A stretch of DNA of 64,000 bases from Engelhardtia mirabilis (GTDB lineage Bacteria; Planctomycetota; UBA1135; GCA-002686595). The notes below the pieces were generated by a model that ran no database searches, was not told where the DNA came from, and was given only the letters and a program-made list of their open reading frames with translations. Of the stretch, positions 44,406 to 53,122 are shown in pieces. Both the position numbers and the translations under genes were made by a program. Each line of letters starts with the position of its first letter. The stretch's first letter is position 1. The stretch lies in the NCBI GenBank assembly GCA_007751255.1, contig CP036296.1:3038001-3102000 (forward strand). The letters are read 5' to 3'.

Positions 44406-47400
44406 CGGGGGTCCTCGTTCGTGGGGGGGGGATCGGTCGACTCGGCTTCGTCCTCGGGAGTGACCGGAACCTGCGCTTGCATCGCCGCGGCTTCGTCCAC
44501 GCCGGGCAGCGTCGGCGGCCAGTGGGCGGGTTCCTCGAGCGGACGCCCGTCGGAGAGGATCATCACGAGCAGGGAGGTGGTCTCCTGCTCGAGCAGGGTC
44601 TCGAAGGCGTGGGCCGCGCTGGTCCAGTCGTCCTCGTCGAGGGCTCGCAGGGCAGCGCTCAACAGGGAGCCGGCGTGGGCTTCGGCCGCCGCGGCGGCCT
44701 CGGCCTCGCCTCCCGCTCGGGCACCCCAGTCCGTGGCTCGCGCGAAGGCGTCGGCAATCTGTCGCGCCTCGGAAGGGCTGAGCCGAGACTGCCGCTCGGA
44801 ATCGAGCACGGGATCCGCCAGGACCAGGGCCTCGTTGACCGCGGCGACGCGCAGCAGCGTGGCGACGGCGGTCAGCTCGGCCGTGACGAATTCGCGCTGT
44901 AGGCGCGATTCGTAGAGCTGCTGCAGGGCGTCCGTGTCGGCGGCGAAGGCGGACCAGGGCAGCGTTTGCGGATCGCCGTCGCCCGTGCCGAGGACCAGGC
45001 CCGACGAGATCACGCCGCGCGCCTCGACCACGCTGCGATCGGCGCCGGGCAGGGCCAGGGACTGTCGACGCCATTCACCCTCGCTCCAGGCTCGAGCCAG
45101 GGTGGCGAAGGCCGACGGCGCCGCGCGCAAGTCCCGCGCGAGGTCAGCCAGTGCCTCGCCGTACTCGGGCGAGCGCGCTTGGCCGGCGAGCGCCTCGACG
45201 GCCGTCGCAGCCGCGGCGAAGTCGAAGCCGCGCAGGTCGCGTTCGACCTTGCCAGCCGGCAGGGTGCGAGCGACCAAGGCGCGGTCCGCCTGGCGCATGG
45301 CCAGGGCGTGGGCTTCGATCCAGGTCGGGAGGGTGGCCAGGCGCGAGCGTACCAGGGTTACGCGCGCGGGCAGGGCCCAAGCGGTCGTGCCGGCGCTGCC
45401 ACCCAGTTGCTCGCGCAGCTCCTCCGGAGTCTGGGGCAGTTCGGAAGCCTCAGCGTTGTCGTCGTCGGTCGCCGGAGCATCGTCGCCTCGGCCGGCCACT
45501 CCGTCCTGGCCGTCTTGTCCCGAGCCACCTTCCGTGTTGCCGTCGGTCTTGCCGACAGCGGGGGCAGCGGGTGACTTCGCGCCGGATTTCGCTGGTGGTT
45601 GCTCGGTGAGCCAGGCCAGCAGTTCTTCATAGCCTGCCTTGGCCGCCTCGAAGTCGCCCGCCGTCAGCAGCGCGTCGATCGGCACCAAGCGTGAGTCCGC
45701 TTCCGCGCGCAGTTGGGTCGAGACCTTCTCGCGCAGGGCTGCATAGCCCTCGAAGTACTCGGCGTCGGCCACGTAGCCGGGTGGCAGGGTCACACCGGCC
45801 AGGGCAGCCAGGGCCAGCTCGGGCGCGAGCAGCGCGCCGTCGGCGTCGCGCGTCGCCGCCTCGGCGGTGGCCAGCAGGGTCTGGGCCACGGACACCCCGG
45901 TCGAGCCCGCATCGTCGGTCGCGGCGGTCGACTGCTCGGGTTGTTGCAGCTCCTTGGCGCGCGCCAAGGCCACGGTCGCCGCGGTCGTACCCGGGAACTC
46001 GGCGGACACTGCGTGCAGGGCTTCCGTACGTTCGACCGGATCGACCAGGGACTCCGTGGCGAGCAGCGCCGCCGCAGCGCGCTCCTCGAAGCGTTGAAGT
46101 TGAGCCTCGGCTTCGGCGGCGTCGAGGGTGTCGGGCTCACCGACTTCTGCGCCTGGATCCTCGCTCGCGTCGACGGACGGCTGCGGGTCGTTGGTACTCG
46201 TCAGGTCCGCGACTTCGGTTCGGCCGTTTCGTTCGCCGTCGATCGAACCACCGTCGCCGTTGCTCGAGCTGCCGTCGCCCGTGGTGAGCAGCACGACCCC
46301 AATCGCCACGGCGGCCAACAGAACCAGCGCGCCGACGACCAGACCCAGCTTGCTGCCCTTCTGCGAGCCGTCGCCGCCAGCCGAGTTGGCCGCGGAAGCG
46401 AGCTCTTCGACCCGAGCGCGCAGCACGCTCGCCGAGCGTGGCCGGGCATCGGGGTCCTTGGCCATCAGGCCGTGCACCAACGCAGCCACCGGCGGCGGCA
46501 GGTCGGGCACCAGTTCGGTCAGGGGCCGCGGCTCGTCCTGGACCACGGCCCGCAGGATCGCCTTGCTGGACGCCCCTTCGAAGGGCGTCTTGCCCGAGAG
46601 CAGGCGGTAGGCGGTGGCTCCCAGGGCGTAGAGGTCCGAGCGCGCGTCGACGGCCATGCCGCGCGCCTGCTCCGGCGCCATGAAGTGCGGCGTGCCGCGG
46701 ATCTTGCCGTCGCTCTCGGCCTCGGCGGCCGTGGCCAGGCCGAGGTCGACGATCTTGGTCGCGCCCGCGGCGCTCTGCATCAAGTTCGCCGGCTTGATGT
46801 CGCGGTGCACGATGCCGTGCTGCTCGGCGAACTCGAGGCCCGCCGCCGCGTCGCGCAGGATCCCGAGCACCGCGCGCCAGGGCAGGGGGCCCTCGGCCGC
46901 GAGTCGGTCCTCGAGGCTCCCGCGCTGCATGTACTCGAGCGCGAGGTAGTGCTGGCCCTTGTCCTCGCCCACGTCGTAAACGGTGACGACGTTGGGGTGC
47001 GCGAGCTTCGCCGCGGCGCGTGCCTCGGCCTGGAAGCGCGCCACGAAGTCGGCGTTCTCGCAGAGCTGGCGGCGCAGGAGTTTGAGCGCAACTTCGCGAT
47101 CGAGGCTCTCCTGCACGGCGAGATAGACCAGTCCCATGGTCCCCTTGCCGAGCAGCTTGGAGACGCGGAAACCGGTCACGTCGACCTCAGCGCCCCGGCT
47201 GGCGGCAGTCGCATTCGCATTCGCATTCGCAGCCGCAGTCGCAGCCGCAGTCGCAGTCGCAGCCGCAGTCGCAGCCGCAGCGGGGCGAGCGCGCTCGGCT
47301 GGCGCCGCTCCCCGGGCCTCGATGGTCAACTCCACGGACCCCAGGCGCAGTCGTGTGCCCGCGTGCAGGCGCGCCTTGCGGACCGGGTGCCCGTCGATCT

Positions 47401-47614
47401 CGGTGGTTGCCCCATCGTCGAGTGCGACCACGCCGTGGCCTCCGCCGCGCACCGCGGCCAGGGCCACGTGCTCTGGTGCCACACCGACGCCGGCGAGTTC
47501 AAAACCGCCCTCGCCCGGCGCGCTACCGACGACCAGTCGCCCCTGGGGCGGGATCTCGGCCGTGCGCCCGTCGGGAGCGCGGACGACCAAGCGATCGGAT
47601 CGGGCGGCGCTCAT
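44402..47614 (-). CDS. Transmembrane Ser/Thr protein kinase with degenerate FHA-like N-terminus
   Basis: 1070 residues from ATG at 47614, which overlaps the yggS stop (ATGA). Residues 1-100 look like an FHA fold (RLVVGSAPGEGG, VAPEHVALA, IDGHPVRKARL) but lack the Arg/Ser phospho-Thr pocket. Residues ~112-138 are an Ala/Thr/Asn linker made of six-base repeats. The kinase domain (148-405) has GKGTMG, Lys178, HRDIKPANLM (Asp272), VDLGLA (Asp290, DLG) and GTPHFMAPEQ. One helix (423-443) leads to a ~625-residue outer region that is Glu/Ala-rich and largely helical, unlike PASTA domains. It probably senses an envelope signal. Its position between PLP-homeostasis and purine genes is unexplained. Confidence 0.9.
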   Translation of the reverse strand: MSAARSDRLVVRAPDGRTAEIPPQGRLVVGSAPGEGGFELAGVGVAPEHVALAAVRGGGHGVVALDDGATTEIDGHPVRKARLHAGTRLRLGSVELTIEARGAAPAERARPAAAATAAATATAAATAAANANANATAASRGAEVDVTGFRVSKLLGKGTMGLVYLAVQESLDREVALKLLRRQLCENADFVARFQAEARAAAKLAHPNVVTVYDVGEDKGQHYLALEYMQRGSLEDRLAAEGPLPWRAVLGILRDAAAGLEFAEQHGIVHRDIKPANLMQSAAGATKIVDLGLATAAEAESDGKIRGTPHFMAPEQARGMAVDARSDLYALGATAYRLLSGKTPFEGASSKAILRAVVQDEPRPLTELVPDLPPPVAALVHGLMAKDPDARPRSASVLRARVEELASAANSAGGDGSQKGSKLGLVVGALVLLAAVAIGVVLLTTGDGSSSNGDGGSIDGERNGRTEVADLTSTNDPQPSVDASEDPGAEVGEPDTLDAAEAEAQLQRFEERAAAALLATESLVDPVERTEALHAVSAEFPGTTAATVALARAKELQQPEQSTAATDDAGSTGVSVAQTLLATAEAATRDADGALLAPELALAALAGVTLPPGYVADAEYFEGYAALREKVSTQLRAEADSRLVPIDALLTAGDFEAAKAGYEELLAWLTEQPPAKSGAKSPAAPAVGKTDGNTEGGSGQDGQDGVAGRGDDAPATDDDNAEASELPQTPEELREQLGGSAGTTAWALPARVTLVRSRLATLPTWIEAHALAMRQADRALVARTLPAGKVERDLRGFDFAAAATAVEALAGQARSPEYGEALADLARDLRAAPSAFATLARAWSEGEWRRQSLALPGADRSVVEARGVISSGLVLGTGDGDPQTLPWSAFAADTDALQQLYESRLQREFVTAELTAVATLLRVAAVNEALVLADPVLDSERQSRLSPSEARQIADAFARATDWGARAGGEAEAAAAAEAHAGSLLSAALRALDEDDWTSAAHAFETLLEQETTSLLVMILSDGRPLEEPAHWPPTLPGVDEAAAMQAQVPVTPEDEAESTDPPPTNEDPR
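47203..47282 (-). repeat. In-frame hexanucleotide repeat encoding the kinase linker
   Basis: About 13 near-perfect copies of a 6-base unit (CGCAGT, CGCAGC or CGCATT on the + strand) coding Ala-Thr, Ala-Ala and Ala-Asn pairs. Because the unit is two codons, slippage would change linker length without a frameshift. Confidence 0.8.
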
Positions 47615-48354
47615 CGTCGAGCCTCCTGCGCCGACTCGACGAACAGGGCGGATCCGATCCGCAGCCAATCGCTGCCCTGGTCGACGGCCTGTTCGAGGTC
47701 GTCGCTCATGCCCATCGAGAGCAGCGCGCGGCCCTCGATCCAGGGCGCGTCCCCATGGCGCTCGGCCAGCTCGGCCAGGCGACCGAAGGTGCGGCTAGCG
47801 GACTCGGCACGGCGCTGGGGATCGTCTTCGAGGGGTGCCATGGTCATCAGGCCGGCCAGGTCGAGGCAGGACGGGTCGCTGGCCTCGATCGCCTGGGGCA
47901 GCTCACTCGGGTCCAGCCCGTGCTTGGTGGCCTCGTCGGTCAGCCGTACTTGGAGGTAGATGCGCGGCCGCAGGCCCTCCTCGGCGCAGACCCGCGACAG
48001 GGTCCGGGCCAGGGCGACCGAGTCCACCGCGTGGATCTCGTCGGCCAGGCGGGCCACGCGGCGGGCCTTGTTGCGTTGCAGGTGCCCGATGAAGTGCCAA
48101 CGCACCCTGCGCCCACCCTCTGATTGTCCCGACTCCAACTCGGCGTCGAAGAGCCGCCGCTTGGCCTCGAGACCTTCGGGACGGTTCTCGCCCAGATCGA
48201 GCTGACCGAGCCGCGCCAGCGCCAGGGCGACTTCGGGCTCCACGGATTTGGTCACGGCGAGCAGGCGCGCCTGGCCGCTGCGAGTCGCGGTCCGTCGGGC
48301 GCGCTCGATCCGCGCGCGGACGCGCTCGAGGTTCTGTGCGAGGGCCAGGGCCAA
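47611..48354 (-). CDS. yggS: YggS-family PLP-homeostasis protein
   Basis: 247 residues from TTG at 48354; this start makes the protein begin ALALAQNLERVRARIERA, which is how YggS proteins begin. The frame is open to 48591 but that part is Arg/Pro-rich and non-coding in style. The PLP-binding Lys is in LLAVTKSVEPE, then LGENRPEG, WHFIGHLQRNKAR, the substrate strand IYLQVRL, and near the end LSMGMSDDLEQAVDQGSDWLRIGSALF, all family landmarks. It keeps PLP and amino-acid pools in balance. It is the first gene of the chain yggS > kinase > PNP-like > purN with 4-base overlaps at each junction. Confidence 0.9.
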   Translation of the reverse strand: MALALAQNLERVRARIERARRTATRSGQARLLAVTKSVEPEVALALARLGQLDLGENRPEGLEAKRRLFDAELESGQSEGGRRVRWHFIGHLQRNKARRVARLADEIHAVDSVALARTLSRVCAEEGLRPRIYLQVRLTDEATKHGLDPSELPQAIEASDPSCLDLAGLMTMAPLEDDPQRRAESASRTFGRLAELAERHGDAPWIEGRALLSMGMSDDLEQAVDQGSDWLRIGSALFVESAQEARR

Positions 48355-48563
48355 ATCGGGAGCGGGGCGGTCGGGCCGGCGGGGCGTGGTGAGCGGGTCC
48401 CGGCGCGTCTGGCGCCCCCCCGTTGCTGGTCGACGAGGGTACCCCCCGAGGACCGTGAAGTCACCGCGCGGGGCGACTCCGGGTCCCTGTCGCTGTGGGC
48501 GCGGCGGAACTCGGCGCCTCGGAGCGGGGCGCGGGCCGGTGATCGGCGCAGGCGGACCCGTCC

Positions 48564-50150
48564 TCAGCCCGCCCGCGCGACCGCGCCGCACAGCAGCGTC
48601 AGTCTCAGGCGTCGCTCCGTCGTCGAACTCACCCGCAGGCGCTCACAGGGCCGCAGGCCCACCACCCACAGCACTTCGTCGCCCGCGCACACGACGGGCA
48701 CCCGCTGTCGTTCCTCGCGCGGCACCCCGGCGTCGGCCAGAAAGCGCCGCAGGGTCTTGGACCCGGGCGCGCCCAGGGGGTGGAAGCGATCGCCGGGCCG
48801 GGGCCAGCGAACCTGCAGCCCCGATGCGAGCAGGTCCATGCCGATCGCGTCGGCCGAGAGCTCGACCTCGTCGCGCGCCTGGGGGATCGGCGCGCCGGCG
48901 GGGCTCTCGATCAGCTCGGCCACGATGCGGCGGCCGTCCTCGAGGCTCGCGACACCGGGAATGGGCAGGTGGCGCGTGCGGTCGATCTCGTCGGCGGCGG
49001 CGCGCCGGGGTCCGAGGTCGGGGAAGGGCAGGTGCAGTTGGATCGATTGGGCCGGATCGGTGGCCTGGGCGATCCGCGGCCGGCGCTCGAGGGCCGGCGG
49101 CGGCGGGATCAGCAGCAGCTCGGCCGAGCGCAACACGATGCGCCAGCCCCCGGGCAGGGTGTGCCGGGCGCAGCGACCGCCGCGCAGGTCCGTCACGATG
49201 AGCTGCAAGAGGTGCTTGCCGGGCGCGCGACCGCTGCCCTCCGTGATCAGGCGCCACAGCGCTCGGCGCGCCAGGGCGGCCGGCAGGCTCATCAGGTCCG
49301 AGCGCGGCATGGAGCCGCCCAGGTCCGCGGCCGAGGCGTCCCGGCTGGCGCCCGCGAAGGAGGGCCGGCGCCAGGCCAGGTGGGCGGTGCTCTTGGCCAG
49401 ATGGTTTTCGAGCCCCTCGACCGCGCGGGCGAAGGCCGCCAGGGCCTCGCGACCGCCGGCTTGCTCGAGGGCCGGGACCAGGCCGTGGCGCACCCGCGAG
49501 CGGGCGAAGCGCGGGTCGCGGTTGCTGGTGTCGTCGACCCAGGTCAGGCCCCGCCCGCGCAGCAGCGCGCGGACCTCCTGGCGCCGCAGGGTGGCCAGAG
49601 GGCGCACAACTTCGACGGGCTCCAGGTCCTCGGGACGCTCCTCGGGGGCCTCGCCCGGGCGTCGCCCGCGAATCACCAGGCTCCGCCGAGCGCCGCGCAG
49701 GCCGCCCAGCTCGCTGCCGCGCATCCAGCGCAAGAGCAGGGTCTCGAGCTCGTCGTCGGCGTGGTGGCCGGTGAGCAGGGTGGTGTGGCCCGAGGATCGG
49801 GCCTCGCGGGCCAGCAGCTCGTAGCGCGCCTCGCGGGCGCGTTCCTCGAGCCCCGACGTGCCCGCCGTGGGGTCGAGATCCGCCTCGAGCACCGCCAGGG
49901 GCACGTCGAGGGAGGTGCAGAGGTCCTCGCAGAAGGCTCGGTCGCGCCGGCTCTCGGCCCCGCGCAGGCCGTGGTCGACGTGGACCGCCCGGAAGGTCGG
50001 CCGGGGCCGGGCCGCCGCCAGAAGGTGCAAGAGGAGCACGCTGTCGGCACCGCCGGAGAGGGCCAGGGTCAGCCGGCGCCCCTCGTTCAGGCCCGCGCCA
50101 CGGGCCAACTGGGACCAACGCTGCCCCCAGGGGTCGACGTGGTCGGTCAT
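48564..50150 (-). CDS. tilS: tRNA(Ile)-lysidine synthetase
   Basis: 528 residues from ATG at 50150 (MTDHVDPWGQRWSQLARGAG); longer frames reach 50354 but are not conserved in style. The PP-loop LTLALSGGADSVLLLHLL is at about 27-44, followed by VHVDHGLRGAESRRD and TLLTGHHADDELET, and a helical middle and C-terminal substrate-binding domains (WPRPGDRFHPLGAPGSKTLR is typical of TilS-C). It modifies C34 of tRNA-Ile2 to lysidine using ATP and lysine. The stop is 210 bases before the likely yggS start, so it may or may not share that transcript. Confidence 0.95.
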   Translation of the reverse strand: MTDHVDPWGQRWSQLARGAGLNEGRRLTLALSGGADSVLLLHLLAAARPRPTFRAVHVDHGLRGAESRRDRAFCEDLCTSLDVPLAVLEADLDPTAGTSGLEERAREARYELLAREARSSGHTTLLTGHHADDELETLLLRWMRGSELGGLRGARRSLVIRGRRPGEAPEERPEDLEPVEVVRPLATLRRQEVRALLRGRGLTWVDDTSNRDPRFARSRVRHGLVPALEQAGGREALAAFARAVEGLENHLAKSTAHLAWRRPSFAGASRDASAADLGGSMPRSDLMSLPAALARRALWRLITEGSGRAPGKHLLQLIVTDLRGGRCARHTLPGGWRIVLRSAELLLIPPPPALERRPRIAQATDPAQSIQLHLPFPDLGPRRAAADEIDRTRHLPIPGVASLEDGRRIVAELIESPAGAPIPQARDEVELSADAIGMDLLASGLQVRWPRPGDRFHPLGAPGSKTLRRFLADAGVPREERQRVPVVCAGDEVLWVVGLRPCERLRVSSTTERRLRLTLLCGAVARAG

Positions 50151-50222
50151 GGCGCGGGGATTGATCACTGTTGGGGTGGGCCTTCGTTGGAGGGCCCCCG
50201 CGTGCGAGGGCCTGAGTGGGGC

Positions 50223-50270
50223 GAGAGCCCCCGTGGTCGAGAGCCCCCGTGGTCGAGAGCCCCCGTGGGG
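50223..50270 (+). repeat. Three-copy 16-base tandem repeat
   Basis: GAGAGCCCCCGTGGTC occurs at 50223-50238 and 50239-50254, with a third copy at 50255-50270 that differs only in the last two bases (GG for TC). A fourth, partial unit GAGAGC-like text is not seen. It sits upstream of tilS on its promoter side. Confidence 0.85.
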
Positions 50271-50404
50271 TCCGGTTACGCAGGTCGCGGGCGGGACGAC
50301 ACCCCAGCCCCGTGGCCGGCAAGATCGCGCACTGTCGGAGTCCGGCACCGCCAATGCGCAGTGCGGAGGCCCTGCCCGAGATTGATGCCATCGGCGGCCA
50401 GGGC

Positions 50405-50410
50405 TAATCT
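50405..50410 (+). promoter_or_regulatory. Possible -10 element for gap
   Basis: GGGCTAATCTGTTGGCCC contains TAATCT with the GGCTA-nnn-T layout seen elsewhere. It lies 325 bases before the gap ATG, so it would give a long leader. No -35 is clear. Confidence 0.25.
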
Positions 50411-50734
50411 GTTGGCCCGTTTTCGCCAGGAATCGTGGCTTTCGGAAGTCGGGACCCGGGACCTTCCGAGCGGCTCTCGACTTGCAACGGGCCGAGAGCC
50501 GTCGGACCTCGATCCGCGCGGCTCCCGACAGCGAGACTGGACCCCGGGGTCCCGAGTCCTCGACTCGGCTCGGCCCCGAGCCACCCTCTCCCGTGGCCCC
50601 AGCGAGCCAACCGCAGTCCGCGCGCGTCGATCCTGGCGCGAGACCCTTCGATCACCGGCCGGAACCCCGGCCGAGACAACCAGTCGATCCCCGCCGCCCT
50701 CTCGGGCGGTCCAGCCCCCCCGGCAAGGAAATTC

Positions 50735-51745
50735 ATGTCGATCCGCATCGCCATCAACGGCTTCGGCCGCATCGGTCGCACCGTGTTCCGCATCGCCGCC
50801 GGTCGCGACGACCTCGAAGTCGTGTCGATCAACGACCTGACCGATCCGGCGACCCTGGCCTACCTACTCAAGTACGACTCGATCATGGGTCGTTTCGACG
50901 GAACGGTCTCCTCCGGCGACGGCTACATCGAGGTCGACGGCAAGCGCATCGCGGTCAGCGCCGAGCGCGACCCGGCCGCGCTGAAGCACGCTGACAACAA
51001 GGTCGACATCGTGGTCGAGGCCACCGGTGTCTTCTCCAGCCGCGCCGACTGCCAGAAGCACATCGACGCGGGCGCGAAGAAGGTGGTGCTCACTGTTCCG
51101 CCCAAGGACGCGATCGACAACATGATCGTGCTGGGCGTCAACCACGAGACGCTGGAGAAGGAGCACCGCATCATCTCCAACGCCTCGTGCACGACCAACT
51201 GCTTGGGTCCGATCGCGCGCGTGCTGCACGAAGCGTTCGGTATCGAGCACGGTCTGATGACGACCGTCCACGCCTACACCAACGACCAGCGCATCCTCGA
51301 CTTGCCGCACAAGGACCTGCGCCGGGCGCGGGCGGCGGCCGAGAACATCATCCCGACCACCACCGGCGCGGCCCGCGCGGTGGGCAAGGTGCTGCCCGCC
51401 CTGGCCGGCAAGCTAGACGGCATGTCCATGCGCGTTCCGGTCAAGGATGGCTCGGTGGTCGACCTGGTCGCGACCCTCTCGCGCGACGTGACCATCGACG
51501 AGGTCAACGCCGCCGTCCTGGCCGCCTCCAAGAGCGAGTCGTCCATGGGCGTGATCGAGTACTGCACCGACCCGATCGTCTCCAGCGACATCATCGGCAA
51601 CCCGCACAGCTCGATCTTCGACGTGGCCTCGACCATGGTCATGGCCGGGCGCATGGTCAAGGTCGTGAGCTGGTACGACAACGAGTGGGGCTACTCGAAC
51701 CGGGTCTGCGACCTGATCGCCTTCGCCCACTCCCTCGGCTATTGA
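50735..51745 (+). CDS. gap: Glyceraldehyde-3-phosphate dehydrogenase, type I
   Basis: 336 residues from ATG at 50735 (IRIAINGFGRIGRTVFR), with AAGGAA five bases upstream. NAD-binding starts at the N-terminal GxGxxG; the catalytic Cys152 is in SNASCTTNCLGP and the activating His in TVHAYTNDQ. The C-terminal WYDNEWGYSNRVCDL is typical. It oxidises glyceraldehyde-3-phosphate to 1,3-bisphosphoglycerate with NAD. The next gene is pgk, the following glycolytic step, then rpe and accD, so this is a central-metabolism run. The Asp at the end of strand 2 (VVSINDL, Asp34) suggests NAD rather than NADP use. Confidence 0.98.
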   Translation: MSIRIAINGFGRIGRTVFRIAAGRDDLEVVSINDLTDPATLAYLLKYDSIMGRFDGTVSSGDGYIEVDGKRIAVSAERDPAALKHADNKVDIVVEATGVFSSRADCQKHIDAGAKKVVLTVPPKDAIDNMIVLGVNHETLEKEHRIISNASCTTNCLGPIARVLHEAFGIEHGLMTTVHAYTNDQRILDLPHKDLRRARAAAENIIPTTTGAARAVGKVLPALAGKLDGMSMRVPVKDGSVVDLVATLSRDVTIDEVNAAVLAASKSESSMGVIEYCTDPIVSSDIIGNPHSSIFDVASTMVMAGRMVKVVSWYDNEWGYSNRVCDLIAFAHSLGY

Positions 51746-51769
51746 GCCGCTGAAGTGACTGGTGCAGGG

Positions 51770-51800
51770 GGCACGCTCGGGACGACCTCCCGGTCGTGCC
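51770..51800 (+). terminator. Imperfect hairpin between gap and pgk
   Basis: A 13-position stem with two mismatches (GGCACGCTCGGGA against TCCCGGTCGTGCC) and a 5-base loop, 25 bases after the gap stop. It may attenuate read-through from gap to pgk rather than stop it fully. Confidence 0.4.
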
Positions 51801-51879
51801 TCCTTCCCGTTCCGGACCAATCTCCGCCCGGGCCGCCCTTGGGTCCGGGGATCCGATCTCTCCCTTCCGCCAACCCAAC

Positions 51880-53067
51880 GTGAAACTCTCGATCCCCGGT
51901 CTCGACACGCTCGACGTCAGCGGCAAGCGCGTGCTGGTGCGCGTGGACTTCAACGTGCCCCTCGACGGTGACCAACGCATCACCGATGACACGCGTATTC
52001 GCGCGGCCCTACCGACGATCCAGGCGCTGCTCGAGCGCGGCGGGCGACCCGTCTTGATGAGCCACCTCGGTCGCCCCAAGGGACAAGTTGTCGACGAGCT
52101 GCGGCTCGACCCGATCGCCGATCGCCTGGCGCAACTGCTGCCCGGGCGTCAGGTGATCAAGCTCGACGCCTGCCGCGGGCCGGAGGTCGAAGCAGCCGTG
52201 GCGGGCGCGCCCGCGGACGCGGTCGTGTTGCTCGAGAACATCCGCTTCGAGCCCGGCGAGACCAAGGGGGACGAGCAGTTGGCCGCGGACCTGGCGCGTC
52301 TTGGCGACTGCTTCGTGAACGACGCCTTCGGCACCTCCCATCGCGATCATTCGAGCGTGTGCGGCGTCGCGCGCATCCTGCCGGCGGCGGGCGGGCTGCT
52401 GCTCGAGCGCGAGATCGCGGCCTTCGCGAGGGTGCTCGAGGATCCGGCGCGTCCCTTGGCAGCCGTGCTGGGCGGGGCCAAGGTCTCCGACAAGCTGACG
52501 GTCATCGAGCGCCTGCTGGACGTCGTCGATCGGCTCCTGATCGGCGGCGGCATGGCCTACACCTTCCTGGCGGCGCGCGGCGGGTCGATCGGTTCCTCGC
52601 TGGTGCAGCCCGACCAGTTCGACATGGTGCGCCGGGCGATGGCGATGGCCAAGGAGCGCGGCGTGCAGCTCCTGCTGCCAGTGGACCACGTGATCGGGCG
52701 CGACTTCGCCGAGGGCACCGAGCACCGCACGGTCGAGGGCGACATCCCCGACGGTTGGATGGGGCTCGACATCGGCCCGAAGGCCTGCGCCGCCTACGCC
52801 GCCGCCCTGGCCGACGCCAAGACCATCGTCTGGAACGGCCCCATGGGGGTCTTCGAGTGGCCGTCCTTCGAGGCGGGCACGCGCACGGTGGCAGAGGCCG
52901 TGGCGGACTCGCCCGCCTACTCGGTCGTGGGCGGCGGTGACTCCGTCGCGGCCGTGGAGAAGTTTGGCCTGGCCGAGCGCATGGGCCACATCTCCACCGG
53001 TGGTGGCGCATCCCTGGAACTGCTCGAGGGCAAGGTGCTGCCCGGGATCGCGGCCCTGCAACGTTGA
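51880..53067 (+). CDS. pgk: Phosphoglycerate kinase
   Basis: 395 residues from GTG at 51880; MKLSIPGLDTLDVSGKRVLV is the usual start, and codons upstream to 51796 are Pro/Ser-rich. RVDFNVPLDG and NDAFGTSHRDHSS are the 3-PG-binding landmarks, GGAKVSDKL and LIGGGMAYTFL belong to the hinge and nucleotide side, and VWNGPMGVFEWP and VVGGGDSVAA close the ATP site. It transfers phosphate from 1,3-bisphosphoglycerate to ADP. It lies 134 bases after gap, with a hairpin between. Confidence 0.97.
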   Translation: MKLSIPGLDTLDVSGKRVLVRVDFNVPLDGDQRITDDTRIRAALPTIQALLERGGRPVLMSHLGRPKGQVVDELRLDPIADRLAQLLPGRQVIKLDACRGPEVEAAVAGAPADAVVLLENIRFEPGETKGDEQLAADLARLGDCFVNDAFGTSHRDHSSVCGVARILPAAGGLLLEREIAAFARVLEDPARPLAAVLGGAKVSDKLTVIERLLDVVDRLLIGGGMAYTFLAARGGSIGSSLVQPDQFDMVRRAMAMAKERGVQLLLPVDHVIGRDFAEGTEHRTVEGDIPDGWMGLDIGPKACAAYAAALADAKTIVWNGPMGVFEWPSFEAGTRTVAEAVADSPAYSVVGGGDSVAAVEKFGLAERMGHISTGGGASLELLEGKVLPGIAALQR

Positions 53068-53072
53068 TCGAC

Positions 53073-53078
53073 TAACCT
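53073..53078 (+). promoter_or_regulatory. Possible internal promoter for rpe
   Basis: GACTAACCTCGAGGGCC contains the hexamer TAACCT identical to that before hisS, starting just after the pgk stop and 45 bases before the rpe ATG. It suggests rpe can be transcribed separately from gap-pgk. Confidence 0.3.
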
Positions 53079-53122
53079 CGAGGGCCTCTCCGACCCGCCG
53101 CACGCATCGGTACGCAGATCCA

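Larger units (their letters stand above)
50151..50734. other. Divergent region between tilS and gap
   Basis: 584 bases without a supported gene. It holds a three-copy 16-base tandem repeat (50223-50270), a TAATCT -10-like hexamer in GGGCTAATCTGTTGG (50402-50416), and the gap ribosome site AAGGAA at 50725-50730. The gap frame is open back to 50435 but reads as Arg/Pro/Ser-rich text. Confidence 0.5.

Noticed and set aside
47203-47282. CRISPR or REP array
   Set aside because: A six-base coding repeat inside the kinase gene, in frame as Ala/Thr/Asn.
50223-50270. CRISPR array
   Set aside because: Three direct copies with no spacers; a simple tandem repeat.
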